This document shows, in pieces, positions 12,258 to 25,545 of a stretch of DNA of 64,000 nt. Every line of letters begins with the position of its first letter. The first letter of the stretch is position 1. This DNA is from Cenococcum geophilum 1.58 (Eukaryota; Ascomycota; Dothideomycetes; Gloniales; Gloniaceae), in contig KV748202.1 in NCBI GenBank assembly GCA_001692895.1, positions 682,001-746,000 on the forward strand, read 5' to 3'. The notes under the pieces are model-generated. The model was not told the DNA's origin. It was given only the letters and a program-made list of their open reading frames with translations, and searched no databases. Position numbers and translations under genes: made by a program.

Positions 12258-15170
12258 ACTATTACGGAACGTATAAATATAAAGTACTTTCTTTTAGACT
12301 AACTAACGGACTAGCTACGTACCAGCGGTATATAAACGATTTACTCTTTAATTACCTTAACGACTTCTATATAGCCTATTTAGATAATATTATAATCTAC
12401 TCCGAGAATAAGCTAAAATATAAGGAGCACGTCTATAAAGTCCTATAACGGCTCCGCAAGGCTAGCCTTTAGGTTAATATTAAGAAGTTAGAGTTTAGTA
12501 TTAAGCGTATAAAGTACCTAGGTTTTATTATCAGCATAGATAGAACCAAAACCAACCTAAAGAAGACGGCCGTAATTAACTAGTAGGTATCCCTACGGAC
12601 CATAAAGAGGGTATAATTATTTTTAGGTTTTTATAACTTCTACTAACGCTTTATTAAGAACTATAGTAGAATCGCCTAGCCTCTTAACCGTCTTACTAAA
12701 AAAGACTAGCCCTTTTACTTTAACGCTATATATAGGCAGGCCTTTAATAAGCTTAAGAAACGACTAGTATCAGCTCCCCTACTTGCCCATTTTAATCTAG
12801 AACGGCCCTTAATACTAAAAACTAATACCTTAGACGGCGCGATAGCTAGTGTTTTCCCCCAGAAGCAACTAGATAGAGAGTGGCACCTTATTATATACTA
12901 TTTAAAGACTATAATAGATGCTAAGCTAAACTACTATATCTATAATAAAGAAATGCTAGCTATTATCTCTAGCTTTTAGCATTAGCGTATATAGCTAGAG
13001 GGGACCCCTAATCCAATTAAGGTAGTTTTAGATTATAAGGCCCTAGAATACTTTATAATAACTAAGGCCCTTACGGCCTGGCAGGCACGCTAGGCAGATA
13101 CCCTATCTTAGTTTAACTTCTTTTTATATATAGACTAGGCGCTATAAACCGTGCGGACACTCTTATAAGGCGTAAGTAAGACCTAGATGGCTATAAAGAT
13201 CTTATTATAGACCTAGACGCTACTATAACTAAAACACCTTAACTTTTAAATATGGGCAGAACTAAGTACAGACTCCTTAAGCGCTAAGATATATCCTATT
13301 AACTCCTTTAAACTTAACTTTATTAATAAACTACTACAGACTAACTAAATAACCCCCTCTCTATAGAAGTATTATAAAAAGGTAAAGAACGTTACTAGCC
13401 TATAGTCCCTTAAAAACGGACTACTTAAGCACTAGGAATAGCTAGTAGTAGCTAAGGAATAGAACTTATAGACCTAGCTTATTGCTAAAGCTTATGCCTA
13501 GGTCTCTACGGCCTACCCTAAAAAAAAACCTATAAGATTATTAGTAACCGCTACTACTAGCCTAGAATAGTTATAGATATTGACCGTTATATATAGAACT
13601 GCGATAGCTGCTGTAGATTTATAATCCCACGAGATAAGACCCTAGGACTATTAAAACTACTCTTAATACTAGAACGCTCTTAGTAATATATCTTTATAGA
13701 CTTTTATAAGCTACTTATAAACCGTGACGGATATAATATAGTTATAATTCTAGTTGACCGCTTTAGCAAGCGCCTGTTCTTAATCCTATATTATAAGAAT
13801 ATTAATGCTAAAAAAGCGGCCTAACTATATATCTACTACGTCTACTAAATTTACAGACTATTAGATACTATTATATCCGATTATAGGCCGTAATTTATAT
13901 TAGTATTCTGGAATAAGTTTACCCGGATCTTAAGCATTAAGCTAAAGCTTTCTACCGCATACCACCCCTAGATAGATAGTTAGACGGAAATTATAAATTA
14001 ATACTTAGATTAGAGACTTCGGCCCTTTATTAACTACTTTTAAGATAACTAGGCTAAACTACTACCCCTAATAAACTATACCTAAGCAACCCTACCCTAT
14101 AACTCTATAGGATTTGCCCCTATTTAACTGGAAATGGGTTACTTACCCTGCATAAGCTTTAACTAGAAAAGACTAGAAGGACCCTAAACCGTACGCAAAA
14201 AACTATCTTATAAAAAAGCACGGCAGTACGCTAAGCACTTAGAAGAAGCCTGGATAGTAGCCTATATAAATCTAAAAAAGGCCTAGAAATTAATATAATA
14301 ATAAGCGAATAAGCATAGGTAAGAGCCTAACTTTACTATAGGAGATATGTCTAGGTTATAATAAAGAACTAGAAAATAGAACGACCTAGCCGTAAGTTAA
14401 ACTATTAGATAGTAGGACCATATAAAGTTCTTAAAAAGATAGGCAACGCGTATAAAGTAAAGCTCCTAAATTTAATTAAAGTTCACCCTATTTTCTCTTT
14501 AGATAAACTACAGAAAGCTATAAACAACCTATTACCTAGACAAAAGAATAAACCTCCCCTATTAATCTAAGTTAATAGCGATAATAAATAGGAAATTAAA
14601 GAAATACTGGCCTGTAAGCTTATAAGGGGAATGTTAAAATATTATATTAGTTAGAAAGGGTATAACTTAAACCCCACTTAGTACCCTATATAGAACTTTA
14701 TAGGTAGTCCCTATAAGCTTTAGGAATTCTATAGTTATTACCCTAATAAACCTAGACCCTTAAAGTACCTTAATAAGTAAATAGAGTGCTAAAATAGTAA
14801 AGATAATAAGCTGCCTATTAAGTATAAAGATAAGAATACCTTATAGATATAATACGGACGTATAAAGCCTAAGGGCAGGCTTTTTTAGAGGGGGGGGTAA
14901 TGTTATAGCACTAGTAGAAACTAGTGGATTATGGCTAATAGATATTAGTAGATTATAGCAGATAGTTATAAATAGTCGTAAACAGTTTCACACAGTTCTA
15001 GATAGTTGCCGTTACGTAACTAAAGGATCGTATATAACGTTAAGCGGCGCCGCCCTTTATCCCCTTTTCTTTCTTTAGCTTTAGATCCTCGTTTATAAAC
15101 TACTAATCGTATAGGCTTGCGCGTCCCTCTTGTCGTGCTCGTGCCTCGATTGACTGAGTCGCTAACAACA
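12248..15170 (+). mobile_element. Truncated Gypsy chromovirus: RT to chromodomain plus 3' LTR
   Basis: The frame starts mid-RT with YGTYKYKVLSFRLTNGLATYQ-like sequence from about 12250. The catalytic box reads YLDN at 12377-12388 (YLDD with D to N). RNase H follows at about 12.75-13.2 kb, integrase at about 13.5-14.4 kb with an HHCC-like start near 13.59 kb (NCDSCCRFI), and a chromodomain at about 14.6-14.77 kb (LKYYIS*KGYN). A polypurine run at 14887-14900 leads directly into the 3' LTR. Stops are mostly TAG/TAA from Q/W codons. Everything upstream of mid-RT is missing, probably because the minus-strand Gypsy inserted here or a deletion occurred. Confidence 0.88.
14901..15170 (+). repeat. 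3' LTR of the truncated Gypsy
   Basis: The stretch follows the polypurine tract AGAGGGGGGGGTAA and is bounded by TGTTATAGCA at its start and GCTAACAACA at its end (TG..CA with TGTT/AACA ends). No second copy is in the window, so the 3' boundary rests on the TG..CA rule only. Confidence 0.65.
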
Positions 15171-15209
15171 AGCTTTTTATTTCTTTACTAATATCTTTAG
15201 GTATAGAAC

Positions 15210-15375
15210 TGTTGGGAATGGGGCAAGCGGTCGTCACGTGTCATCACGTGTCGCCGCGACACTACCGTAGCGAGGAACCTTAAGTTCCTCACCCTTCCCC
15301 TTTTACAAAATATAATAACAATCATCATACTATCTACAAACCGTAGCTACGTGATATCCCCTTATGAGTCCAACA
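15210..15375 (+). repeat. 5' LTR of Copia 15210-21126
   Basis: Begins TGTTGGGAATGGGG and ends GAGTCCAACA, with perfect TGTTGG/CCAACA inverted ends. It keeps many CA and TG dinucleotides, unlike the body of the element. Confidence 0.95.
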
Positions 15376-18300
15376 CTGATTAGTGGTTAACTTCACTGTT
15401 ATACTACAGAACAGCTAGGTTTTCACCAAGAAGAGATAAGCTACTATACTAGTGCTACTTATGCTAAGGGAAGCTGTCTTTTAAGGTCAGAACTGGTCCT
15501 AAACCTTAAATAGAACTCTTCCATAAATCTAAGGATCTAAAGGCCAGAACTGGTCCTAAGCCTTCCCTAGATTATAGATTCTTGCGTCTATTACACAGAA
15601 TAATATACTTTATAAGTCTTCGCGATTTAAGGCTAGAACTAGTCTTAAGCCCTATAATTGTAAATATACGTTACGAACGCGTACTAAACGACAATCCCTA
15701 CACCACTAATATTCCCTTCCTCTAAAGATATAACTATGGCTACTCTAAATAACTAGAGAGACTCCTTACCACTAGGGGTAGCTATATACGCGAAACTCAT
15801 CAATAAAGATTAGGACGCATTTACCTTTAATATAATAACCTATACCGTAAAATAAGTTAACGGCTTTCTCCTATATTATATTCTATTCTACTAAGATAGC
15901 TACTACGCCGATTTATAGTTATGGGAATACTTTAGGGAGGATTTTATAGGATGGACCGCCGACACCTAGGTACTTGACAATATTAATATTATTTAGGATT
16001 TTTAAGACTCCCTTTAAAGGAATGGGGTGTATATTGCTAAGGACGGTAACCTAATTACTAGTAATATTTACGCCGTTCTTACTAGTATAAAAGAACTAGT
16101 ATGGATAGAAGCTAAGATTATATATTAATTACGGAAACTTAAAACCAACCTATATTCTTTAAAAGGCAACTTTAATTTAGAATGAAAACCCTAGAACGCT
16201 ACTCTCCTACCTAAAGGTGCTCTACTACCTAGAGGTACTCTTCCTCTACCTTTATTACCTCTAACTCCTCTATTCTAGCTAATTAATAAGCCTTTATTTT
16301 AAGAAGTTACGAATCTAATAAAGGTATATTTGGACGAAGAGAAGAAGTTTAGAGAAGAATTATACGATATGCTTAGAGCAAAACTATAGGTCTTTTATAA
16401 CTGCTATAACAAGGTTAGAATTTAACGCCACTAGTTCTATTATGCTTTCTCTATTATATTAAAGGGACGGGCGGCGACGTTCTATTACGACTATATTGTA
16501 GGTAAAAACTATAGCTTTAATATAATACTTTAGCTTACTAGAGCCTACTTTAAAACTAATAAGAACCGCTAACTCTATATATCCAAATAGCGGGAGACTA
16601 TATTCTAGAGAGTTATTGCTTTTAACCTAATAATAACTTGCCTAGAGTGCCTTTAACTACTCTTTAATAAACTCTAGAAAATCTAATATAGTCTTACTAA
16701 AACTTACTAAAATGAGAACAGTCTAAGGGACTAGGTTATCTTAGTATGCCGTGGCGTTTCTAAGTATAACTTGGCGCTATATAAACCTATAGATATATTT
16801 AAAGGAGTATATACTAAACTACGCTTTACTATAGGCACTATAATGCGAATATAAGAACCCCAATAATTCTATACTAAAAACCCTATTTAAACCGGGATTC
16901 TAGACTAATATAATTATAACTAGACTAATTAAATATATGGCGGCCGGAGTAGGGGATACGGTAGAGGGTATAATTAATATTAACTATAAAGCAATTATGG
17001 AGGTTCTTGTGGAGGTTTATTTTGGAATAACTATTAGAAGAAGTGCTATGTTTGTAAGAAGCTAAATTACTAGTTAAATAGACACTCTCTTAATAAGCAA
17101 AAGGAGGTATATAATAAGTTCTAATAGAGTATAAGAAACGTTAGAAATTATAAGGTTATTATGGCCTACTTCTAAAGCTTTCTAGTCCAATATAAAGGTA
17201 TAGAAGACCTTAAGGATAAGGTTAATAAGGCCGAATAGCTCCTTATGGATATAGACATTAAGGACTACTCTCCCAACTAATACTTTACTAAGTATAGTAA
17301 GGTAAATGGCATATAAACCGTTGCTATCCTTAATAACCAATCTACGTTCCATTCTATTATAAAGTTAGATATCTTTAATAAGCTAAAGGAAAGTTCCGCG
17401 TTCTTCTTTAATAATAGATACTTGGCGAACGTCTTCTATAGTATTATACTAGATACTAGAGCCGCAGGAGTATCTATAGTAAGAGAACCTTAAGTTCAAG
17501 CTCTTTAGCAGCTTAATAGCTCTGTTTAAATTAACTAATTAACGGCAGGCCAATATACAATTCGCTTTGGTAAGGGTACTATAATCTCTCTCGGCACAAT
17601 TAAGGTCCAAACCCTATTAGGATGTATTACTTTCTATATTATCCCCACGAATACCCCGTTTCTATTCTATATCCAAAATATAGATAGATTAAGCGTTAAG
17701 CTCGATAACCTTAAGAATATACTCGTTTAGGGAGATAATTGGGTACCCATTATACGCAAGTGGGGTTACCCTTAGTTACTCCTTTAACAGCCAGAAAGGA
17801 GCGTTACTTAAAGTCACTTAACCGAGCCAGAGCTACGTTAACTATACCGTCGTTTTGGCCACTTATCCGTTCACTAACTACTTAGGGTTCTTTAGCGAGT
17901 AGGTTATAAAGTTGAGGTTAAGACGATTAAGCATCTTATAAAGTACTACTATTACTACCAAATAAACCAGAAGTCCCCTGGCCGATTTAAGTTTACCCTT
18001 AAAGATAACTATAACTTTAACTTCTGTATTATTATTAATATTATATACCTTAGCGGCAAGCTAGTACTCCAAGTTATTAACTTCTTAACCTCCTTTTAAG
18101 CCGCACGCTTCCTAAAGGATATATTAGCTAGGAACGTATAGGATACTCTCTAATTATACTAGATTAATGTCTACCTAGGACCCCTAGATTAAGTTATTTA
18201 TAACATAGAAAGAAACTTCTTATCTATAGAGTTTCGGCAATAAGTAAAAGCAATAGCAATTAAGGTTAAAGAAGTCTCTATTAAGGCATATAATAGCGTT

Positions 18301-20960
18301 AGAAAAGTAAAACGATATTATATACTACTACGCCGAGTATATAAGATTATTTCTTTGGAACTAGAGGACGCTAGCGAAGAGCTTATCTTATAGATGGCTA
18401 TTAAGGCTATTAACGACTCCGCTAGTCCAGATAGGCTTGTACCCACGTTGCTAGTCTTTAGCGCCTACCCTTAAATAACTAACAATTTTCCACTATCTCC
18501 CTCTATTATATAATAAGCCGAGGCTATTTATAAAGTAACGAAAAAGGTGTAACGTCTCTACACTACGCGCCAGGTTAATAACGTATTAGGAATAAAAAAT
18601 GGCCTAAACACCTTAACTACGCTTAATCTACCACTCCAATCTAAAGTACGGGTATAGTGTGAAAAGGGAAGATAGTTAGGCCTATATAAACTTATTACAA
18701 TTAATGGTTAAACTTACACTTTTTAGATGCCCTATAGACCTACTTAATTCCGTTTAACCGTTATTAGGCCCTACTATAAAGATAATAGTTCTAAGCCTTT
18801 ATAGGATGCCCTAGAAGATACCCTAGAAGATACCCTAAAGGAGAACTATAATTAACGTGCCCTAGAAGGCGACTGTGATCCTAATATAATTATAGTAGAC
18901 GTGCCGTAACCACGACGCGGTAGAGGTCGCCTAAAGGGATTACAAAATTGCTAACATCTTATTAATTTTAAAGAGCAATTCGTTGCTGCTATAGAGAGTA
19001 GAGTTAAGTTATTAATGGCCTTTATAACAGCTAAAGAGAAGGCTGACTTTAAGCTCGCAAAATAGCTCTAAAAGGAAGGTTATATTATAACCCTAGGAGC
19101 TCCTTTCTAAGCATCCGATAAGTAAGAAATTAACAGTCTTATTGCAAGAGGAGTCTTTAAATTTAAGAAATATAACCCTACTAAGTTCGATAGAGTTCGC
19201 ATCTTTAAGTTAAGAATAATTAATGAGATTAAGGGCAAAGCTACTAACGCCCTATTTAAGAAATTAAGGCTTATTATCTAAGGTTACAATAATAATAGCA
19301 AAGAGATAATTCTTATATAATCTTTTATAATTTAACGAGCTAGTTAGCAAGTTATTATTATATTAGCTCCCTCCTTAATAAAGAATAAAATGGTAGTTTA
19401 TTTATAAGATATTACTTAAACCTATACCTAATTAGAGACGCACCTTTAGCGCTTAATATTAGCATACCTTCCGGAGCAAATTTGCCACTAGTATCCTAAA
19501 AACACGATTATAGTTATACTTAAGCCATTATACGGAATCGCAGAGGCAGGAACTTATTAGTAGGCTACTTATAGTAAGCACCATAAAGAGAAGCTTTTAA
19601 TAACTACTTCTATATTTAATCCCTACTTCCTTATTACAACTATAGGAACTCTATTTAGAATTATTAGCATATAAACTAATAATATAATTATTTTAGGAGA
19701 CGACCAATTCTTAGCTCTTAAAGAAGATAAGCTAGTAAAGGCAAATCTTATAGCAAAGCCAAAGGAAAGACTTAATTTAATAACACTATTACTCTTTAAT
19801 AGATATATCCTTTCCATAAATAAGGATTCCATTACTTTACGCCAGAAGGGTTAAGGCAAGAAGATTAACGTTATTAACGTTAATTCTCTAAAATAAGGAT
19901 ATATAAAATAACGCGCTTATGGGGCTTATATTGCTTCTATCTATTAACCTAAGGCTTCCTTTAATCTCTCTATTGCCGCCTAATACTAAGAACTAACTAA
20001 GGATAACGTTTTTACTCTAAATAAGCGCCTTTCTTAGTAGATAAATTATCTTAACTAAGGGCTACTTTATATACCTATTAATCTCCCTACCGCTAAGATC
20101 TTCGTGTTTATTAATAGATCGTTCGCTAATAATAAAGATTTTAGCTCCTAGTTAGGATATAAGATTATTATCGCGAATAAATCTACTAGAGAGAATAACT
20201 TTATAATTTATAGCAACCTTATCTATTAGAGCTTAACTAAGAGTAAACGTATTACTTAAAGCGTTCTAGTGTTAGAGATATACAGAATAGTTGGCGGAGT
20301 TAATATAGTAATTACAATTAGAACTACCCTTAAGATAATTACAGATTAACTTAAAATTCTTACTATTCCTATAATTATATGCACCAACTTATACTCCCTC
20401 TATAAGTGTTTAGTTAAGCTTAGCACCATAAAGGAGAAGCGCCTTATAATTAATATTATAGCACTTTAGCAATCCTATAAGCGTTAAGAACTCTTTAAGA
20501 TTTAATAGATTAATAGCTAAGATAACCCGGCAGATATAATAACAAAGGTAAACCTAAATAAGGCACTAGAGATATTTATTAATATAAATACTCTATATAT
20601 ATAAGTTAAAGGTTAGGTTAAGAGGGAAATTTAAAGAAGTTAAAATCTTATAGAACTTTAACCGCCGGTTAAAGTTATTTAATTAGTTAGATTCTTGCTA
20701 AGAGCGCCGCACCTAATTAATTTGGGTAGCGGTATAGAGTTCTACCGACGCCATTCGTTAATCTAGCTAATTAGGATTTTCTATACCCGGCATAGAAAAT
20801 CGCCATTAGCTCGCTTACCACTAGCGCCTTAGTGGCCCCTTTGTATTTGCGTTAACCCTAATATCCTCCCTCCCCTTTTTCTTCTCCTTAGCTTTATATC
20901 CTTATATAGTGGCAATCTATAAGTGTATATAGATGGCAACCATAAAAGAAGAGTTGCTAG

Positions 20961-21126
20961 TGTCGGGAATGGGGCAAGCGGTCGTCACGTGTTATTACGT
21001 GTCGCCACGACACTACCGTAGCGAGGAACCTTAAGTTCCTCGCCCTTCCCCTTTTATAAAATACAACAACAATCATCATACTATCTACGAACCGTAGCTA
21101 CGTGATATCCCCTTATGAGTCTAATA
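20961..21126 (+). repeat. 3' LTR of Copia 15210-21126
   Basis: A 166-bp match to the 5' LTR. It begins TGTCGGGAATGG and ends GAGTCTAATA, where CCAACA has become CTAATA by transition mutations. AGAAC follows directly. Confidence 0.95.
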
Positions 21127-21131
21127 AGAAC

Positions 21132-22170
21132 TTAAAGTACCGCATTAATGCATATATTATTTAACTCTATATTATCGCCTATAAAATAGCTAATATTGCC
21201 TTTAAATCTATATTCCTTAATTAGCTTTAGTAGAATAGCCGCTATATTCTTACTAGAGTGTTTACTAATAACCTTATAAAGCCCCAGAACTATATACCGT
21301 CGCCTTTTATATTAGTTAATAAAATAACTAATAATACTAAGAATTACGTGGGAGTTTAGCGATATCTATAAATTAAAGGATATAGATATAGAGCTATAAG
21401 TACTCGTTTTTAAACTAGAAGAAGGCAATATAATAGTAAACAATCTACCTAATTAATAGCTGCTTAAACGCCTTAAAATTTAACCTCTGCTTAAGCACCC
21501 GCTGCTTAGGATAGTCCTTAATTATTAGCTAGTTAGAGTTGCTTAGTTTAGGAGGCTTAAGGAAGCTAGTATATTAGTTTATCTAGTAATTATTAATAAG
21601 GTAATCTAAAGCAGTAGTATATTTTAATAAGATTATTATAAGCTCCTACTAACGCCTCGCTCTCTTATAGATATAGTAGTAGTAGTATATCTTCTTCCTA
21701 TTGCCAACCTTGCCCTTAAGCTAAACGTCTTCCCCCTATTTCTATATTAGTGGCGTATAAAGCTTAGTATTTTTAACGCTAAGCGTAAGGGACTTATACT
21801 AAATATACTACCTACCGCTATATTTAAACTCCTCTACCTCTAGGCGGCCTTTAGCTGTAGAGTTAATATATTCTAGGGCAAGAATAACGTCGTTAGATAG
21901 GGGTATAGCTAAGTAATTAGGTAAAAAGCGCGTAATACTGGATTAAGTCGCTAGTAGGCGAGTTTGTTTAGCGGCTATAATAAAAACAAAATACTAAATT
22001 GATAAGTAGTATGCGCAGTAGGAGTGACAGGAGGGTAACTCCTTATTTCTACGGGTAATTAACCGTCTTTTAAGACGGTGTAATACTACAAAAGTTACTA
22101 ATTGGCCGCCACCACCTGCACTAACTCCTTAGCGTCCTGTCCTTCTCAGCCTTACGTCTAAATAAGGAAT
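21132..22170. other. RIP-degraded sequence, origin unassigned
   Basis: The stretch is AT-rich with many TAG/TAA in all frames, scarce CA/TG until about 21.95 kb, then more normal composition. The minus strand shows long stretches broken only by TAA/TAG, so an old transposon coding region is likely, but I recognise no domain with confidence. It would be the sequence the Copia element interrupted. Confidence 0.6.
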
Positions 22171-22786
22171 GGTACTGGAGCGTCAGGAGCCTCCATAAGC
22201 TCAGATCCAGTCCAGTCCACCAATAAAATCAAGCGATCCAGCTCCAGAAGTTTAGGCGATCCATATGGCGCTCCAAGATAGCTCCAGTCCAAGTAGATCA
22301 CTGCTTACGGGCCTCTATAGAAAGAAACATTTAATAATTAGGAAGTTAGTGGAGTAGAGGAAGAGCCTTAAGCTTTAATTGTATTACTAGTAGAGGTTAC
22401 AGCTACTCAGGCAGCTATTAAGAAACTACCATAGCCACCACTACTAATTAAAGAGACTTGGGGTGAGGGCTTCGAGCAAGAGTTTGCTGCTATTAAGGGC
22501 TTTCGGGAAGATCCTGTGGAAGGCGGTAAGGTGGAAGTTATTAATGAGGATGAGGCTATAGAGGAAGCCTTTGAGGAGATCTAGGAGTCGATTTAACGAT
22601 AATTTGGTAAGTTTAAACTTCCTCTACCGTTCTATATTACCGCTAAATATATGCCAAGACTTACTATAAATAGTATAATTTGTAATGGAGCGCTGTGGCG
22701 CGCCTGGCGTCAAATCAAATATTGAGGACGTGGAGTGGATCCGACCTCAGATCCACGCCACGCCAATCCAAATAGATCACTGCCGG
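22170..22786. repeat. hAT-like terminal sequences and a short coding-like relic
   Basis: Two similar ends in the same orientation, TCCAAGTAGATCACTG (ending about 22305) and TCCAAATAGATCACTG (ending about 22786), resemble hAT termini, whose reverse complement starts CAGTGATCTA. Each is preceded by 100 bp or so rich in GGATC/TCCAG words. Between them about 55 codons (22446-22612) run open on the plus strand with an acidic E/F/A-rich product before stops appear; I do not recognise it. No partner CAGTGATCTA end on the left is present, so these are probably truncated copies. Confidence 0.4.
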
Positions 22787-23063
22787 GAAATGGGTAGGTG
22801 GACGAAGTAAAGATAATTATGGCGGAGAAGGCAACCTCGTAAAATTGCAGTGTCTGTTAGGTCACTGACTTAAGAGGCGTCGTCATCAATCACAGCGATG
22901 CGAAGGTTTATGTGCTTGTAGCTGAACGCAGCGGAGAAGGGGCTCCCCATAAAGTCAGGCCTCTCTCCGTGGATGGCTGATCTACCCTAGACTCGCACTG
23001 TCTCAATTCAAATGGGACACGCACATGCGTTTTCAGTTAGGCTTGGTCGCAAAACTCGAGAGC

Positions 23064-25545
23064 ATGGTCGCATACAAACATAAGCCCCTCGGGGGCAACA
23101 CCTTTCGGATTCTGGTTATTCTCCCTGGGAGAGACGAGGACGAACTGAAGTGCCACATCAGGCAGCGAAAGAACGAAAAATATGAGGCGCTATCATGGTG
23201 CTGGGGTACAAAGCCTGAAACAGCAACTATCCAGATTCTCAGCGATGATTCTGCGGAAGATGCGACAATGCTAATAAAGCCGAACCTCGAAAGTGCACTC
23301 AGACGTCTTAGGCTTCCCGAAAAACAACGTTTCTTGTGGATCGACGCCATCTGCATCGACCAGGCCGACAAACATGAGAGGAATGTGCAGGTCGCGATGA
23401 TGTCGGAGATATACGAGAACGCAGAAAAGGTGGATGTTTGGTTAGGGGACGAAGAGCACGACAGCCAGATGGCGCTTGACTTTATCAAAGACGAAATTGT
23501 AAACCTTGACTGTTTCGACGAGCTTGTGAAAAGTAAAGACACCATAAGCACTGAGAAATGGAGGGCCTTGACTGCGCTACTGACGCGAGAATGGTTTGAG
23601 CGACGCTGGGTGGTGCAAGAGATTGCTCTCGGGAAAAAGGCAGAGCTCTATTGCGGAAAAAGCTCTGTCTTATGGACCGATTTACGATTGCCGTCGCCTT
23701 GTTCGAAAGCCGGTCGAAGCCACTTTCAGAACTATACAAAGCCTCTCCATCTCACGATTACAACCCTAATTTCCTCGGCGATGTCGAAGCATTAGGGGCG
23801 ACTCGTCTCGTCCACGTCATCAGCAACTTGCTTCGACGCTCTGACACTGGACAGATATGCGAAAGACGTCTCAACCTGGAGCAGCTTGTTGCTAACTTGG
23901 CTACATTTCAGGCCAGAGAGCCCCATGACATGATATATGCCGTTCTTGCGCTCGCCAAAGACGCCCATAGGAGAACGAGAGCTAGTGATATCGACACTAG
24001 CAGAAAGAACAATACCAGCTATGATACCACATCCACTCTAGTTGAAAACAATGCTAGAAAGCATCCCAATAACGTAGCGACAACCGATGACCGCATACCA
24101 CAGATAGGACTTGGTATTGCAAGCTCTTCCGTAGTGCATTCTCGCAAAGGATATGATGATGGCAGACTTTTCGGAACTTTCGGTGCCGGGCAAAAGCCGT
24201 TGAGAAGCAAAGCGGCTCAGAAACGCAAAGCGTCCTTGTCGCCAGATGCACAAGAGACGGGAAGCTCGACAGCTGGCTCTCCACCTCGAAAGAAAGCGCG
24301 TAACTCTGTGAGACCTGCAAATAACTCAACTTCGCCTCGAATTGGTGTAACTACAAGAAGTCAATCGTCGACGCATGATGATCAAGAACTACCGTCTAGA
24401 CCCGAGGTGGCAGCCATAACGACTAGCACTATTACGAAACCGGTATCACAAAGTCAAGCACCCGACACGGGAACGAGTAATACCGATCGAATGGCGGCTT
24501 CACTTTCGGGACGGGAGCGGCTGGCTCGGGCCATGGTGAATAAGCTCCGGGGGGGGTTACAGCCAGAGAGACACCGGGTATTCAATGTCGACTACGATCA
24601 GCCCTTCTTCAATGTGTGCAAACAATTCCTAGATTTCACGCTCCCAAAAACAAAAGATCTCGACATATTATGTCGTCCATGGGCACCAGAAGCCAATGAT
24701 TTTGGCAAGAGATTCTCCCTGCCATCCTGGATCCCTAGCCTCTCCGGCGTCGCTTTTGGGAAAATGAAGAGCAGAGATGCCGCCGGCGGGTTCAAGATGG
24801 TAAGAAAAAATTCGGACCCCCTGGTAGGACCAGCCGGTTTTGGTACGCGATACTACAATGCATCCAACCTTCAAGCCTATCTAGACAGTTGGAGGTTTGG
24901 GATCGAGGGCACCGAGGCAGAGCGCAGTTTGTACGTGACCGGGTTCATACTCGACGAAATCGATGTCATGGGCCCAGCATCTCAGATGGGGAACCTACCA
25001 AAACAGTGGATGAATATAGCGGGATGGAAGTATGATACCGATCCCTCAGAAGAACTGTGGCGGACTCTAGTTGCGGATCGTGGACCCAATGGACAGAACT
25101 GCCCGGAATACTACCCGCGCGCCTGCACACACGCGGGGCGTCGAAGCACTGTAGGAGAGGGCATCGAAACTGGCGAGTTCATAAGACATGGGCGTTGCAG
25201 CATCTTGACCGAGTTTGTGGAGCGAGTGCGCTGCGTGGTGTGGAACAGACGATTGATCAGATCTAAGGGCCTTAGGGCGCTTGGTCTCGTGCCAGATTCG
25301 ACAGAAGATAAGGACTGTAAGTGATTATCCCATCGTCTTGTTTCTTTGGCTCGAGGTGCTGACTCAATACGACGACAGTAATTTTTATCATTCATGGATG
25401 CAGCGTTCCTGTTGTGCTTCGGAAAAAGGTCACTAGGGGAATTCAGCATTATGAGTTCATTGGAGAATGCTATCTGCACGGGATGATGGACGGTCAAGCT
25501 ACAAACTTGGATCGTACGATAATTGAAGGTATCGAACTCCGTTGA
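23064..25545 (+). CDS. HET-domain (heterokaryon incompatibility) protein, frameshifted
   Basis: This is a large cytosolic HET (PF06985) protein; such proteins trigger self/non-self cell death or are orphan paralogues of those that do. Conserved blocks: YEALSWCWG near residue 46, LWIDAICIDQ near 90, WFERRWVVQEI near 175. The middle (about residues 310-475) is a low-complexity S/T/K linker with an R/K-rich PPRKKAR patch, and the C-terminal part carries LDILCRPWAP, LPSWIPSL and WRTLVADRGPNGQN as in long HET proteins. One base is missing near 23684: the frame from 23064 ends its homology at LWTD and the next frame resumes with FTIAVALFESRS. This is either a real lesion or a sequencing error. Exon 2 follows intron 25317-25378 (GTAAGT..CAG) and gives HGCSVPVVLRKKVTRG..YEFIGECYLHGMMDG to the stop at 25543-25545. 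I chose the ATG at 23064 because MVAYKHKPL fits the family start; 23025 is in frame too. Confidence 0.87.

Larger units (their letters stand above)
15210..21126 (+). mobile_element. Full-length Copia retrotransposon (RIP-degraded)
   Basis: Two 166-bp LTRs (15210-15375 and 20961-21126) enclose it, and the target duplication AGAAC lies at 15205-15209 and 21127-21131. Domain order is Copia-like. Gag spans about 15.73-17.2 kb with a knuckle CYVCKKLNY*LNRH at 17044-17094. The protease active site I-I-L-D-T-R-A-A-G-V is near 17440-17480 (G to R in DTG). Integrase spans about 17.85-18.5 kb, RT about 19.1-19.9 kb (FKFKKYNPTKFDRVRIFKLR matches fungal Copia RT), and RNase H about 20.1-20.6 kb. Frames stay recognisable over long runs, interrupted mainly by TAG/TAA at former Q/W codons. 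It inserted 35 bp downstream of the Gypsy 3' LTR. Confidence 0.95.

Noticed and set aside
1..22800. tRNA or rRNA genes in the AT-rich block
   Set aside because: I looked for cloverleaf-type GGTTCGAATCC boxes and rRNA-like conserved text and found none I could support.
23033..23551. 172-codon minus-strand open frame
   Set aside because: It is the antisense shadow of the HET gene, whose conserved motifs are on the plus strand.
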